A stretch of 60,898 bases of DNA. Source: Bacillus pseudomycoides. Lineage in GTDB: Bacteria; Bacillota; Bacilli; Bacillales; Bacillaceae_G. The notes beneath the pieces were generated by a model that searched no databases, was not told the DNA's origin, and saw only the letters and a program-made list of their open reading frames with translations. The DNA is taken from positions 1 through 60,898 of the forward strand of contig NZ_NVOY01000010.1 in the NCBI RefSeq assembly GCF_002551005.1, in the 5' to 3' direction. Positions 60,552-60,898 of the stretch are shown in pieces. Every line of letters begins with the position of its first letter. The first letter of the stretch is position 1. A program made the translations under genes and the position numbers.

Positions 60552-60626
60552 TGGCTCCGCAGGTAGGACTCGAACCTACGACCGATCGGTTAACAGCCGA
60601 TAGCTCTACCACTGAGCTACTGCGGA
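60552..60626 (-). tRNA. tRNA-Asn (GUU)
   Basis: Acceptor TCCGCAG/CTGCGGA, anticodon loop CTGTTAA with GUU, T-loop TTCGAGTC, and encoded CCA. Confidence 0.95.
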
Positions 60627-60629
60627 ATA

Positions 60630-60706
<77 letters not shown>

Positions 60707-60716
60707 ATATCTTTTA

Positions 60717-60787
60717 CAGGGGCAGTAGGAATCGAACCCACGCCGGAGGTTTTGGAGACCTCTGTTCTACCGTTAAACTATGCCCCT
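60717..60787 (-). tRNA. tRNA-Trp (CCA)
   Basis: Acceptor AGGGGCA/TGCCCCT, anticodon loop CTCCAAA with CCA, T-loop TTCGATTC. The 3' CCA is not encoded. Confidence 0.95.
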
Positions 60788-60790
60788 AAG

Positions 60791-60866
<76 letters not shown>

Positions 60867-60883
60867 TAGTTTACAAAAAAAAA

Positions 60884-60898
60884 TGGTGGCTCGGGACG
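60884..60898 (-). tRNA. tRNA-Phe, 3' end only (cut by the window edge)
   Basis: The last 15 bases on the minus strand read CGTCCCGAGCCACCA, which fits the T-stem/acceptor end of Bacillus tRNA-Phe with encoded CCA. The anticodon lies outside the window. Confidence 0.65.

Overview
This window is a low-GC Gram-positive chromosome segment that fits the Bacillus cereus group. The evidence is the gene content (kdpFABCD with a kinase-less KdpD, HrtBA, a tenA-to-thiD thiamine operon, SpoVR, LCP proteins, DUF1540, PCYCGC lipoprotein), strong GGAGG ribosome binding sites, remnants of IS231-type and IS6-type elements, and at least six scattered copies of a repeat of about 150 bp with the character of the B. 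cereus group 'bcr' repeats. The species cannot be fixed from this window.

Layout. 0.2-2.1 kb: a lone pair of OppB/OppC-like permease genes. 2.4-5.3 kb: a MacAB/YknXYZ-type exporter. 5.5-6.7 kb: an LCP cell-wall ligase. 6.9-9.7 kb: a reactive-sulfur module (two rhodaneses, a CstR-type repressor, a CoA-disulfide reductase-rhodanese fusion) with three matching operators. 9.9-15.6 kb: a heme-stress block (MMPL exporter; HrtBA heme exporter; HsmA-DUF2871-CcdC membrane operon), each unit preceded by an HssR-type direct repeat. 15.7-17.3 kb: a second lone permease pair, one member carrying an internal deletion. 18.3-21.6 kb: a serine catabolism set (sdaAB, sdaAA, serine transporter) with cre sites, followed by insertion-sequence debris. 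22.1-35.4 kb: mixed genes (ceramidase-like protein, SpoVR, nitroreductase, a two-component system, secreted and lipoproteins, LCP, BdbC-thioredoxin pair, sugar kinase, L,D-transpeptidase). 35.7-41.2 kb: SDR oxidoreductase, NCS2 purine permease with a probable PurR site, patatin phospholipase, MarR-MFS divergent pair.

41.3-48.6 kb: potassium region. kdpFABC plus kdpD lies behind a c-di-AMP (ydaO-yuaA) riboswitch and terminator. Immediately upstream is a second c-di-AMP riboswitch that leads a two-gene operon of unknown function: an RCK/TrkA-N-like half domain and a small AlpA-like HTH protein. 48.6-55.7 kb: a thiamine operon (tenA, tenI, thiO, thiS, thiG, thiF, thiD) behind two tandem TPP riboswitches, each followed by a terminator. 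Its HMP-type ABC importer is dead: thiZ and thiX are fused by a deletion and thiY carries an in-frame TGA. 56.1-60 kb: an SH3b-M23 wall hydrolase with two small membrane genes, a large protein of unknown function and a CBS protein. 60.4 kb to the end: a minus-strand tRNA operon reading Phe-Thr-Trp-Ile-Asn-Glu, then a terminator.

The most interesting parts are the multi-unit HssR-type regulon, which links HrtBA with an MMPL exporter and an HsmA operon; the uncharacterised two-gene operon under its own c-di-AMP riboswitch next to kdp; and the partly decayed thiamine locus. Starts were revised wherever a ribosome binding site clearly pointed to an internal codon. Functions are assigned from recognised motifs and family knowledge; no database search was run.
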